Source: an uncultured Myxococcales bacterium
GTDB taxonomy: Bacteria > Myxococcota_A > UBA9042
Direction of reading: 5' to 3'
DNA: 64,000 bases
Assembly: GCA_903840165.1 (NCBI GenBank)
Contig: CAIMEY010000115.1
Coordinates: forward strand, 1-64,000
This document shows, piece after piece, positions 26,304 through 34,328 of this stretch. Numbering within the stretch: position 1 is the first letter of the stretch; each line of letters opens with the position of its first letter. The position numbers and the translations under genes are program-made. A model generated the notes under the pieces. The model saw only the letters and a program-made list of their open reading frames with translations. It ran no database searches and was not told the origin of the DNA.

Positions 26304-26977
26304 GGCGTGCCTCCGTCGCCGCTGCCTTGGAAATTGTTGAGCATACGCCCAGATAGAATGCGTGCGGTGCCGTTGTAGCCGATCTGCACCTGCAGCGGTG
26401 TGCCGATTTCGGCGCCCGTCTCGGTAATACGCACCAGTTCCAAGAACACGTCGCCGGCGGAAAGCTGGGTCGATAGGGGCGGTGAGAAGGGAATTCCAAG
26501 GTCGGCTCGTAACACCCGACCATCATTCTTGAAACAGATGTTCGCGCCGGCAGCATTGAGTTCCGATGGCGCAAAGGCGCGCACGCGAATCGGCGGCTCA
26601 TTGGTCAGGTTGCCAGGGCTATAATCGGCTGAATAGACAGTGGTTCCACCGGCCAGCGTTGAGCAGGAAGTCCCCGTCCCTTGCACCACCGAAAATTTCA
26701 GAGGCGAGGCATTGGTCAGCGGCGTGATCAAAAGGCCATAGGCCCGGCGATTGGATGCAGCTAAACTTCGTGCTAATTCAGCGCCATAGACCACATCGTC
26801 AGCTGCACTGCGCAAGTCGTACTGCCGCACGAGGCTGGCAATGCCCGGGATGGAAAGGCCGGTGAGAATCGCCAAAATCGCAAGCCCGACCATGAGTTCC
26901 ATGATCGTCGTGCCGCGCTGTTGGCGCACCCGCTGGGGTGAACGTTCCGGGGGCATCTGGCGCTTGGCGTGGGGCAT
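26300..26977 (-). CDS. fimT: FimT/GspH-type minor pseudopilin
   Basis: 225 residues with the prepilin signal QRGTTIMELMVGLAILAILTGLSIPGI at about 20-47, then LVRQYDLRSAADDVVYGAELARSLAASNRRAYGL, the helix-plus-loop pattern of FimT/GspH, and a C-terminal beta domain with one Cys pair. ATG 26977 is preferred because AAGGT lies six bases upstream; ATG 27064 would add 29 residues without homology. First gene of the minor pilin operon; a paired palindrome lies at 27096-27138. Confidence 0.8.
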   Translation of the reverse strand: MPHAKRQMPPERSPQRVRQQRGTTIMELMVGLAILAILTGLSIPGIASLVRQYDLRSAADDVVYGAELARSLAASNRRAYGLLITPLTNASPLKFSVVQGTGTSCSTLAGGTTVYSADYSPGNLTNEPPIRVRAFAPSELNAAGANICFKNDGRVLRADLGIPFSPPLSTQLSAGDVFLELVRITETGAEIGTPLQVQIGYNGTARILSGRMLNNFQGSGDGGTP

Positions 26978-27095
26978 CAAGACCTTGGCGCGGTACACCT
27001 GCACCGCCAGTTGTAGGATGAGCAAGCCACGTGCCAGCTCGCCCATGGAATAATGTCGCAGCATTATGCGGACTTGTCGAGGTTAACGTCTTGAG

Positions 27096-27138
27096 AATTG
27101 CGCAAAGTTTGCGGCCTTTTGCCGAGATTTGCGCAATT
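27096..27138. promoter_or_regulatory. Paired palindrome upstream of the minor pilin operon
   Basis: AATTGCGCAAA (27096-27106) and TTTGCGCAATT (27128-27138) form an 11-bp perfect inverted repeat, and each arm contains the self-complementary octamer TTGCGCAA. The octamer centres are 31 bp apart, close to three helical turns. Between them CGGC-CTTTT-GCCG can form a nested stem. This suits either a two-site operator for a dimeric regulator or a stable hairpin. It lies 32-74 bp above ATG 27064. Confidence 0.6.
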
Positions 27139-27228
27139 GCCTCCAGCCGGGCGATGCAAAGCCCTCCGTTCAGCCGGGGCCGAGGCCAAGGTGCCGTCGC
27201 GGGATGTACCCTGCAAATTCAGGCAATT

Positions 27229-28455
27229 CTAGCCCAGCTCGATGCGTACCGTTGCCACCAGATGACGCAGCGCATTGTCGACCACCGCCGTCTCCGGATG
27301 GCGCAAAATGGCGTAGCCTTCGCCCTCGTAACTAGGCGATTGCGGCTGACCAATTTGCGGAAGGCGCGCCTCAACCACCAGGTGCCCGATGTCGCGCTGG
27401 GCCTTCTCCAGGCCATGAATCCGCTTGACCCGACCGCGCCCCTGCCCGCGGAAAAAGGCAGCGCCTGTGGCGTATTTGCGTTCCAAGGGCGCAAAATGCT
27501 CGAAGACCATCAGGTTGGCCCAGGCGCGGTATAGGTCGGCGTCATGGGCAAAGCTGTTGAGCGTCATGATCTGCGCACCCGGCGGTCGCGACGCGATTTC
27601 ACTGATGGCTAAGCTACCGTCGGGCCTGCGGAACCACTCCATGTGGCTGATTCCCGTGCCCATGCCCAAGGCGGTCAAGGCGGCAAATCCGGCGGCGCGC
27701 ACGTCATCGTAGGCCGGGACGTCGATCTGTCGCGGCAGGAGAACGGTCCATTGGATCCATGGGTTTCGCACGACTTCCAAGGGCGTCGGGGCGTACCGCG
27801 TCAGGCTATGCCATACCGGTTGGCCGTGGATGCAGGCGACTTCAAAGCTATGCTCCTCGCCCACAACGAATTCTTCAGCAATCGCAGGTCTTTGGGGCGA
27901 CGGTCTGACGGCTTGCAGAGCTCCGCGCAGGTCCTCTTCGTGGTCGACGCGGAAGGTGATCGCGGACCCAACCCCTTCACGCGGCTTGATCACCTGCGGA
28001 AAGCCGACGACTTTGGCAAAATCCCAAGCGTCTTGATCACTTGTCAGAGACGCGTGGCGCGCGCAGGGCAGTCCGGCCGCCCGCAGCACGTCTTTCATTT
28101 GCGCTTTGTCGCGGAAATTGCCGGCCGCGCCCGCTTCCATCCCAGCAATCGCTAGATTTTCGCGGGCCTCGCCCAGCTGCTTCTGAATGTGCTCCAGGGT
28201 CCCCAGCAAGCGATGCGGTTTGCCAAACCGATTTGCCAAGAGTTGCGCGCCTTGGGTCAACTGCGCGGTGTCCAGCGCATTGTCTAGCTGCAAGTAACCC
28301 TTGACGCGCCCATGCAAATCGGCCGGTAGCTTGTGTTTGGGCTCTTGGGTCAGCAGGCTGCAGGTAACTCCAGGCAAGTCAGCGATCGCGCGGACAAAAC
28401 GCAGAGTCGTATCGAGAAAGAACGGCGCCACGTAGATCACGTGCAGGTCGGCCAT
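27229..28455 (-). CDS. ATP-grasp domain protein (carboxylate-amine ligase-like)
   Basis: 408 residues. The central part has ATP-grasp features: FPQVIKPREGVGSAITFRV (phosphate-binding lysine strand), IAEEFVVGEEHSFEVACIHG (hinge and sugar-binding strand) and LAISEIASRPPGAQI, matching the metal-binding E/N strand of biotin-carboxylase-like enzymes. Such proteins join a carboxylate to an amine or thiol via an acyl phosphate. The N-terminal ~100 residues form a Rossmann-like pre-ATP-grasp domain. GAGGGG lies just before ATG 28455. It is 142 bp downstream of a second, different ATP-grasp gene on the same strand, so the two may act in one pathway. Substrates unknown. Confidence 0.8.
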   Translation of the reverse strand: MADLHVIYVAPFFLDTTLRFVRAIADLPGVTCSLLTQEPKHKLPADLHGRVKGYLQLDNALDTAQLTQGAQLLANRFGKPHRLLGTLEHIQKQLGEARENLAIAGMEAGAAGNFRDKAQMKDVLRAAGLPCARHASLTSDQDAWDFAKVVGFPQVIKPREGVGSAITFRVDHEEDLRGALQAVRPSPQRPAIAEEFVVGEEHSFEVACIHGQPVWHSLTRYAPTPLEVVRNPWIQWTVLLPRQIDVPAYDDVRAAGFAALTALGMGTGISHMEWFRRPDGSLAISEIASRPPGAQIMTLNSFAHDADLYRAWANLMVFEHFAPLERKYATGAAFFRGQGRGRVKRIHGLEKAQRDIGHLVVEARLPQIGQPQSPSYEGEGYAILRHPETAVVDNALRHLVATVRIELG

Positions 28456-28508
28456 GGTCCCCTCGCTTGGCGGACGATGCCCCGCCGTGGCGCTGTGCTG
28501 GACCGCAT
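28437..28508 (-). CDS. Possible 23-residue leader peptide overlapping the ATP-grasp start
   Basis: A tiny frame, MRSSTAPRRGIVRQARGPW..., starts at ATG 28508 with AGGGGA four bases upstream and ends at TGA 28437-28439, overlapping the first codons of the next gene by 19 nt. It could be a translational-coupling leader or a chance frame. It is Arg-rich and has one Cys near the end. Low confidence. Confidence 0.2.
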   Translation of the reverse strand: MRSSTAPRRGIVRQARGPWPTCT

Positions 28509-28597
28509 GAATTCCCCTGTGAACTCATGAAATTGGCCCAGCCATTGTACTCTGGCGCACCCTCGGCTTGCTCGCGCTTCGCCGACGCTTGGGCAGC

Positions 28598-29977
28598 CTA
28601 CAATGCAGCCTTCTTGCTAGCCTTCTTCTTGGGTGCCGCTGCAGGGGATTGGGCTGCCACGCCCTCAGACTCAGCGGCTTGACTGCTGACCGGGGCGGCG
28701 GTTTGCGCGGCGATGCGCTCGGCCTTGGCGTGGCTCATGCGGTCGCTTTCTGTCTTGCGCCAGAACTGCAGAAGGCCCCAGTAATGCTCAGTAAACGCCT
28801 CGACTTCATGGGCGGGGAACAGCGCCGACACCTTGTGCCGCACCAACTCCTTGGCCCGCGGCGTCGTGAAGAATTCCCAAGTAACCTCATCCAGATGGCT
28901 GAGGTTCTTGGCGCAGAACTCGGCGAAGCGGTCGGTCTCGTAGCGCTCGTGGGCGATGGCGGCGTAGGCCCGCAGCCGGTCACGCAGGGGCAAATCCTTC
29001 TTGGCGACGGCGTAAAAGGGCTCCCAATCCAGGTTCTTGCGCATCGGCCTCTTGGTGGCCGCGCAGAACAGGGACCAGCGCACCATGTTCTTGACCATCG
29101 TCGGGAAATGGTAGTGCAAAGAAGTGACTTGGAAGTCAGGGCAAGCGTTGGCAAAATCGATGGGGTAGAACACACCGTCTTTGCGCAGGCTTTCGCAGGA
29201 GTTGAACTCCCAGCCAAAAAACGCATTGATCGTCAGCATTTGGTCGGTCAAGTACGACCACTCTTGGCCATCGACGAAGTTGAACGCCACCTGATAGCGC
29301 GCATGGAGCGGCGCAGCCGGATCGTATTTGACAATGTGCACTTGCGGGCCAATGCCGATGCTGCGCACAAAAATGTCAAAGGGGTCGACGGCCTTTTGCA
29401 GGTGCATCACGCGCTGGCCGCTTTGCTCATAGGCTGCGCGCAGTTGGTCGGCATTGTCGATCTTGGACACGCCCACCCAGGCGCCGCCGTCATAGGGCTT
29501 CATGAACATCGGGTAGCCCACCTGATCACCGACCTTGGCCAGATCGAATAGGCGGGCATAACGCTGCAAAGTCGGCTTGGCATCAGCCAAATCTGGACTG
29601 TACTCCTTGGGCGGAATCATCCAGGTCTCGGGCACGGGCAGGCCCAGGTGCATCATCGCCGCGTAGGTTGTGTGCTTCTCCATGGACTGCAAAGACCAAG
29701 GATTATTGAGCACATACAGGCCGTCCATGATCACGGCCTTCTTGATCCACTCGCGGCTGGTGTGAAACCAGTGGGTCAGACGGTCCAAAACCACATCATA
29801 ATTGCAGGGTTGTTGGAGATTGAACGGCTCAACACTGACGCGTTCAACCTCAAATCGCACCTGATCGCCGGCGACAGGCACCGTCACATCCAGGCGTTTG
29901 ACGATTTCCTCGTAGCAGCCCGGCCAACAGATGTCCGCACCCAGTGAAAGGCCGATCTTGCGCGTCACATTTGCCAT
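28598..29977 (-). CDS. ATP-grasp domain protein with Lys/Ala-rich tail
   Basis: 459 residues. The N-terminus MANVTRKIGLSLGADICWPGCYEEIVKRL is followed by an ATP-grasp core: YPMFMKPYDGGAWVGVSKI (Lys and Gly-rich loop), MHLQKAVDPFDIFVRSIGIG (hinge) and VFYPIDFANACPDFQV (metal-binding D/N strand). The fold is close to RimK/GshB-type ligases but I cannot name a subfamily. The last ~30 residues are an Ala/Pro/Lys-rich tail (APKKKASKKAAL). ATG 29977 is chosen over GTG/ATG 30013 because GAGGTGGGGA precedes it. Upstream partner of the ATP-grasp gene at 27229-28455 and divergent from the TraB-like gene. Confidence 0.8.
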   Translation of the reverse strand: MANVTRKIGLSLGADICWPGCYEEIVKRLDVTVPVAGDQVRFEVERVSVEPFNLQQPCNYDVVLDRLTHWFHTSREWIKKAVIMDGLYVLNNPWSLQSMEKHTTYAAMMHLGLPVPETWMIPPKEYSPDLADAKPTLQRYARLFDLAKVGDQVGYPMFMKPYDGGAWVGVSKIDNADQLRAAYEQSGQRVMHLQKAVDPFDIFVRSIGIGPQVHIVKYDPAAPLHARYQVAFNFVDGQEWSYLTDQMLTINAFFGWEFNSCESLRKDGVFYPIDFANACPDFQVTSLHYHFPTMVKNMVRWSLFCAATKRPMRKNLDWEPFYAVAKKDLPLRDRLRAYAAIAHERYETDRFAEFCAKNLSHLDEVTWEFFTTPRAKELVRHKVSALFPAHEVEAFTEHYWGLLQFWRKTESDRMSHAKAERIAAQTAAPVSSQAAESEGVAAQSPAAAPKKKASKKAAL

Positions 29978-30210
29978 GATCCCCACCTCGCTCCGACTCG
30001 TCGTGGTCGGCAAGCGCCGCGGAGTGTAATGATAATGCGCCCGCTGTCTAGCTTTTTCGTTGCTCGGCGCTACCTCAGAGCTCCGCCATGCGGTCGATCC
30101 AAAGTCCGGTCGACGGCAACACGGGCAGCAGGTACACTGGGGCTCGGCAGCGCGGGCGGATAAGCGGCGCGCTCGACGGCAGCACGTTCGGGAAGCGCCG
30201 CGTCAAAAGC

Positions 30211-30230
30211 GCAAAACGACTCAGTTTTGC
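30211..30230 (+). promoter_or_regulatory. Stem-loop in the leader of the TraB-like gene
   Basis: GCAAAAC (30211-30217), a 6-nt loop and GTTTTGC (30224-30230) form a perfect 7-bp hairpin 31 nt before the start codon. The 3' arm could alternatively pair with AGCAAAAGG just downstream, so a regulatory switch or a dyad operator is possible. Confidence 0.35.
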
Positions 30231-30261
30231 TGATACCCCTAGCAAAAGGTCTGGTTTGGCG

Positions 30262-31158
30262 ATGCGTCTTGGCCGGTTTCAACCCCTGGTGTACGGCTGG
30301 CTGACCATGGTGGGCGTGCTGCTGCTGCTGGCGCCGTCGCTGGGCTATGCGGTCGATGAAACCATCTGGCTTCGCTACCAAAATGTGCCCAATCACGAGG
30401 TGTTGCAGTCGGCCGTTCGCAGCTATACCGGGCCTCACGGCGAGAAGGTGGACCTGATCGCTGCCGTGCACGTTGGCGATCGCGCCTATTATGCGAACCT
30501 GCAAAGGCGCTTTGAAGGCTATCAGAAGTTGCTGTTTGAACTGGTGAAACCGGCTGACATGGACGTGCGGCTCGAAGGTCCGGACGGCCAAGGGGCCCGG
30601 CGTCGCGACCATGACGAGTCCCGGCTCAGCTCAGCCCAACGCGTGCTCAAAGACTTGCTAGGCCTTGAATTTCAACTGGATCACATCGACTACCGGCGAC
30701 GAAACTTCGTGCACGCGGACATTTCCAGCGACGCCATGTTGGCCGAGGTTACGCAGAATTGGCCAGCAGTTTTGCAGCAATTGATCGGCTGGAGCTTGCT
30801 CGACGGGGCGAGGATGCGCTATTCCGATGGCTCCCTGCGCCTAGGATCATTTGACCTGCTGCGCGCTTGGATGGCGCCTGATCGACCGCGGGCCCTCAAG
30901 AAGGTCTTGGCGCACGAACTTGCCGATATGGGCGGCGCGCTTGAGGATTTCTCCGGACCTGGCGGCAATTCTGTGCTGATCGGCCAGCGCAATGCGATCG
31001 CCTTGGGTGTGCTCAAGAAGACCCTGGCCAGCGGCAGTCAGCGCGTGGCGATCTTCTTTGGCGGCGCGCACATGCCAGACATGGAAAAACGTTTGATAGC
31101 TATGGGCTTTACCCGCAGCGGTGAGCAATGGCTGACGGCTTGGCAAATCGGGCGATGA
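30262..31158 (+). CDS. Exported TraB/GumN-like protein
   Basis: 298 residues. A signal peptide (TMVGVLLLLAPSLGYA) precedes VDLIAAVHVGDRAYYANLQRRFEGYQKLLFELV, the TraB/PrgY/GumN motif with the H-x-G segment and the conserved Glu. The C-terminal VAIFFGGAHMPDMEKRLIAMGF is the second family signature (GxxH). Related proteins are putative metal-dependent proteases of the Tiki/TraB fold. ATG 30262 is picked because the signal peptide starts there; upstream codons in frame look non-coding. It is divergently arranged with the ATP-grasp gene. Confidence 0.75.
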   Translation: MRLGRFQPLVYGWLTMVGVLLLLAPSLGYAVDETIWLRYQNVPNHEVLQSAVRSYTGPHGEKVDLIAAVHVGDRAYYANLQRRFEGYQKLLFELVKPADMDVRLEGPDGQGARRRDHDESRLSSAQRVLKDLLGLEFQLDHIDYRRRNFVHADISSDAMLAEVTQNWPAVLQQLIGWSLLDGARMRYSDGSLRLGSFDLLRAWMAPDRPRALKKVLAHELADMGGALEDFSGPGGNSVLIGQRNAIALGVLKKTLASGSQRVAIFFGGAHMPDMEKRLIAMGFTRSGEQWLTAWQIGR

Positions 31159-31257
31159 CCGGCAAGGCCGGGGCTGCGCTGCGGACCATGCCGCTGTCCG
31201 CGCCCAGTACCGTACGTGTTGCGGCGACGCTCCGATGCGCGCAGGGGTGAGGAATCG

Positions 31258-33318
31258 ATGAATTATAGAGCAATTCCCATGGCTACGCTGGTGGCTGCTT
31301 GCGTAGCGACGGTAGGCTGTGGCCGGGCCTCACCGCCGAGCGCATCGGTCCAACCTAAGGCCGCTGCGGCGCTTTTGCCAGTACCTACGGCAGATGCCAC
31401 GGGCTATGCGCGGCTGGAACGCGACGTGTTCAATCGGCTGGCGGCCGAGCGCTTCCTGCCATGGTTTTGGCAGGAAGATCGCAACAAAGACAAGACTTTG
31501 CAGCCTAATGAGTGGGTGCGCCTGACCACCGTCACGGGGACCGACCGCAATCCTTGGCTGCAGGATGGGGCCTTCACGCCCGAATTCAGTAAGATTTACG
31601 AAGAGTTGGTGGCCATTCATCAGCACGGTTGGAATTTCCAGGGCCTCTCGGGTTCTGAGCAACAGCGGCGGCAGGCGGTGCTCGCGGAGTTGGCCCAGGG
31701 CAGGCCAACGCTGTTACTCACTGATCTGCAAACGATTTCTCCCCAAGAGAAGCGCTTTGTCGCGCACATTCTCAAGGCTGCGGCGCGCATTGAGAAACTC
31801 TACGGCCGCCAAAACGCCGTGGACGCCGTGGTGACGCGTGTTGTGGCCGATGACTGGCCGAGCATGGCGCTGATTGCCCGCAACCAAGGTCCGTGGTGCG
31901 TGGGGCCCAAGACCGAACAAGACAAGAATTGCAATGCATTGCCCAATAAGCCGGCGAAGTTGTCAGGCTTGTACCCGGCAAACCTGCAACTGAAGCCTGG
32001 ATTTTGCCAGGAATTGGCCGCTTTGCCCAACCATGATGCGCTGTTGGACCCGTTTACCGTGGTGCGGCGCGATGCCAAAGGGGACCTTGTCGCACTGCCC
32101 TATCGGGAAGAATACGGCCTGGACATGGACGCCACGGCGCAGTCTCTAGAATCGGCAGCGGCTGAGGTCGTTGACCCGGCTGAGGCCCCTTTGCACGCGT
32201 ACGTCCTGGCGGCCGCCGGGGCCTTTCGCACGGGGCGCTGGCTCGAGGCGGATGAGGCTTGGGCGAAGATGAATGCGAGTAATTCCAAGTGGTATCTGCG
32301 TGTCGGTGCCGACGAGGTCTACAATGAACCGTGTGCCACCAAGGCCGGCTTTCACTTGGTGCTCGCCCGCATCGATCAAGGGTCGCTCAAGTGGCAAAAT
32401 ATCCTAGATCCATTGAAGAAAGACATGGAAGCGACCCTGGCTGAAATGTCGGGCCCGCCTTATGTTGCGCGGAACGTGAGCTTTCATCTGCCTGATTTTA
32501 TACAGATCGTGATCAATGCTGGCGATTCACGCAGCCCCCTGGGTGCCACGGTCGGCCAGAGCCTGCCGAACTGGGGGCCCGTTGCCAATGAAGGGCGCGG
32601 ACGCACGGTGGCGATGACCAATGTGGGGACCGACCCAGATTCACAGGCCGCGCTGGAATTGCAAGCAGATTCGCTATTTTGCCCGCAAACGCGTCGCGAT
32701 TTTACGACAGACCCGGGGCCGATCCAGATGTCGACGGTGCTCCATGAAGCGGCGCATAACTTAGGGCCGGCCCACGAGTATCAGGTCGACGGTAAGGCTG
32801 ACGTAGCGATCTTCGGTGGTTCCTTGGCGGCGACGCTCGAGGAACTCAAGGCGCAAACGGCAGCGCTGTACCTGACGGACTGGCTGCAAGCGCACAAAAC
32901 GATTGATGAAAAGACGGCGCGTCAGGCCCACCTTGCCGACATCGCTTGGAACTTTGGTCACATTGCAGCTGGCATGCACGAAGCGGATGGAAAACCGAAG
33001 CCTTATAGCCATTTGGCGGCGATTCAGGTCGGGGCCCTGCAAAAAAGTGGCGCGATTGTCTGGCACGCCGACCAGAAGGCGGCCAATGGCCAAGACCTTG
33101 GCTGCTTTGAGGTGGTTGCGGACAAGACGGCTCCGGCAATTGCTCAGTTGATGCGTGAGGTTGGAGGGATCAAGGCCCGTGGCGACAAGACCGCAGCGCT
33201 AGCGCTGGTGCAGACCTACACCAGCGACACGGGTGAGTTTGCACAACTGCGTGAAAAGATTCGCGATCGCTGGTTGCGCGCGCCCAAGGCGACCTATGTC
33301 TACGCGGTGCGCCTGTAG
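31258..33318 (+). CDS. Lipoprotein related to M49 (dipeptidyl-peptidase III-like) metallopeptidases
   Basis: 686 residues with a lipobox signal peptide (MATLVAACVATVGCG). A zinc motif HEAAH lies at about 496-500 (TVLHEAAHNLGPAHEYQ), followed some 30 residues later by LEELKAQTAALYLTDWL with Glu 528/529. The spacing and the HNLGPAHE and EELKAQ context resemble the HExxGH/EExRAE pair of the M49 family, but with the shorter HExxH form. A peptidase acting on peptides at the cell envelope is inferred. GAGGAA five bases before ATG 31258 fixes the start. The next gene begins 11 bp after its stop. Confidence 0.7.
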   Translation: MNYRAIPMATLVAACVATVGCGRASPPSASVQPKAAAALLPVPTADATGYARLERDVFNRLAAERFLPWFWQEDRNKDKTLQPNEWVRLTTVTGTDRNPWLQDGAFTPEFSKIYEELVAIHQHGWNFQGLSGSEQQRRQAVLAELAQGRPTLLLTDLQTISPQEKRFVAHILKAAARIEKLYGRQNAVDAVVTRVVADDWPSMALIARNQGPWCVGPKTEQDKNCNALPNKPAKLSGLYPANLQLKPGFCQELAALPNHDALLDPFTVVRRDAKGDLVALPYREEYGLDMDATAQSLESAAAEVVDPAEAPLHAYVLAAAGAFRTGRWLEADEAWAKMNASNSKWYLRVGADEVYNEPCATKAGFHLVLARIDQGSLKWQNILDPLKKDMEATLAEMSGPPYVARNVSFHLPDFIQIVINAGDSRSPLGATVGQSLPNWGPVANEGRGRTVAMTNVGTDPDSQAALELQADSLFCPQTRRDFTTDPGPIQMSTVLHEAAHNLGPAHEYQVDGKADVAIFGGSLAATLEELKAQTAALYLTDWLQAHKTIDEKTARQAHLADIAWNFGHIAAGMHEADGKPKPYSHLAAIQVGALQKSGAIVWHADQKAANGQDLGCFEVVADKTAPAIAQLMREVGGIKARGDKTAALALVQTYTSDTGEFAQLREKIRDRWLRAPKATYVYAVRL

Positions 33319-33329
33319 GGTGGTGGCTG

Positions 33330-34328
33330 ATGAAAGCCATTGAAGTAATTGACAAACTATCGCTCGCCGAACATCCTGAAGGCGGGTGGTACCGCGAGAC
33401 GTGGCGAGACCCAGCAACGACGACGCAGCGCGGGCACGGCACCGCCATCCTCTACCTGCTGCAGCAAGGCGAGCGGTCTCATTGGCATCGCGTGGATGCT
33501 GTTGAAATCTGGCACTATCACGGCGGTGACGGTTTTGCCTTAGTGACATGGTCCCCAGGGCAAGCGCCGCGAGTGACCCAGTTGGGCTGCGACATCGCCG
33601 CCGGGCAGCAGCCACAACTGGTCATTCCAGCAGGGGTTTGGCAGGCAGCTTCGCACGCGCCGGGCCCTTGCGGCTGGTCGCTGGCAGGTCGCACGGTAAG
33701 TCCAGCCTTTGATTTCAAGGGTTTTGAGCTGGCTCCTCCCCTGTGGCAGCCTGCAGAGTCCTATCACGCGCAGGCAGAGATTCCATCCGTATTTCGCACG
33801 GTTGCAGTGGATCACGACGTCGATTTGCCTTGGCCTGCGAGTGCCCACTTGGCGACGGCCGACGTGCACGTGACCTGGCTGTGGCGGGCAGCAACGCAGC
33901 AGGTGCAAGGGACGGTCATTTTTGGCAGTAATTCCGAGGGATTGCCTGGACATGTCCACGGCGGACTTTTGTCCGCGCTGTGCGATGAAGCCATGGGCTG
34001 GACCTGCTGGCTGCACGGCTTTTGTGCACCGGGTGCGCGCGTCAGCGTTGACTACCTAAGGCCATTTCGTCCGGGAGATTCGGCAGAATTCTCTGTAGAA
34101 TTAAAGGCTCAGGCTGGGCGAGTTCTCCACCTGTGCGCGACGCTGCACCGGGGCGGCATGGTCCACGCACGGGCGACTGGACGCTATATCGCTGTTAAAC
34201 CAAAGGATTGGACGCCTTTTGCCACTTGGCCGGGCCTGCAACGCTGGGACGCTTTGAGGGCAGCGCCACCCGGTGGACGGCCAGCGGACCTCAGGCCTGA
34301 TGGACCACCCGACCTCGCAAAAGCGTAA
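33330..34328 (+). CDS. Cupin_5 (DUF985) / hotdog thioesterase fusion
   Basis: 332 residues in two parts. Residues 1-135 match the cupin_5/DUF985 pattern: LAEHPEGGWYRETWRDP, GTAILYLLQQGERSHWHRVDAVEIWHYHGGD, LVIPAGVWQAA and LAGRTVSPAFDFKGFEL. Residues ~165-300 are a PaaI/4HBT-like hotdog: LPGHVHGGLLSALCDEAMGWTCW, ARVSVDYLRPFRPGD and HARATGRYIAV. Both domains keep their core motifs. The fusion suggests a single-chain lipid- or acyl-CoA-linked function, but no substrate can be named. Immediately follows the M49-like gene; its 3' end overlaps pyrC' tail-to-tail by 38 bp. Confidence 0.82.
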   Translation: MKAIEVIDKLSLAEHPEGGWYRETWRDPATTTQRGHGTAILYLLQQGERSHWHRVDAVEIWHYHGGDGFALVTWSPGQAPRVTQLGCDIAAGQQPQLVIPAGVWQAASHAPGPCGWSLAGRTVSPAFDFKGFELAPPLWQPAESYHAQAEIPSVFRTVAVDHDVDLPWPASAHLATADVHVTWLWRAATQQVQGTVIFGSNSEGLPGHVHGGLLSALCDEAMGWTCWLHGFCAPGARVSVDYLRPFRPGDSAEFSVELKAQAGRVLHLCATLHRGGMVHARATGRYIAVKPKDWTPFATWPGLQRWDALRAAPPGGRPADLRPDGPPDLAKA

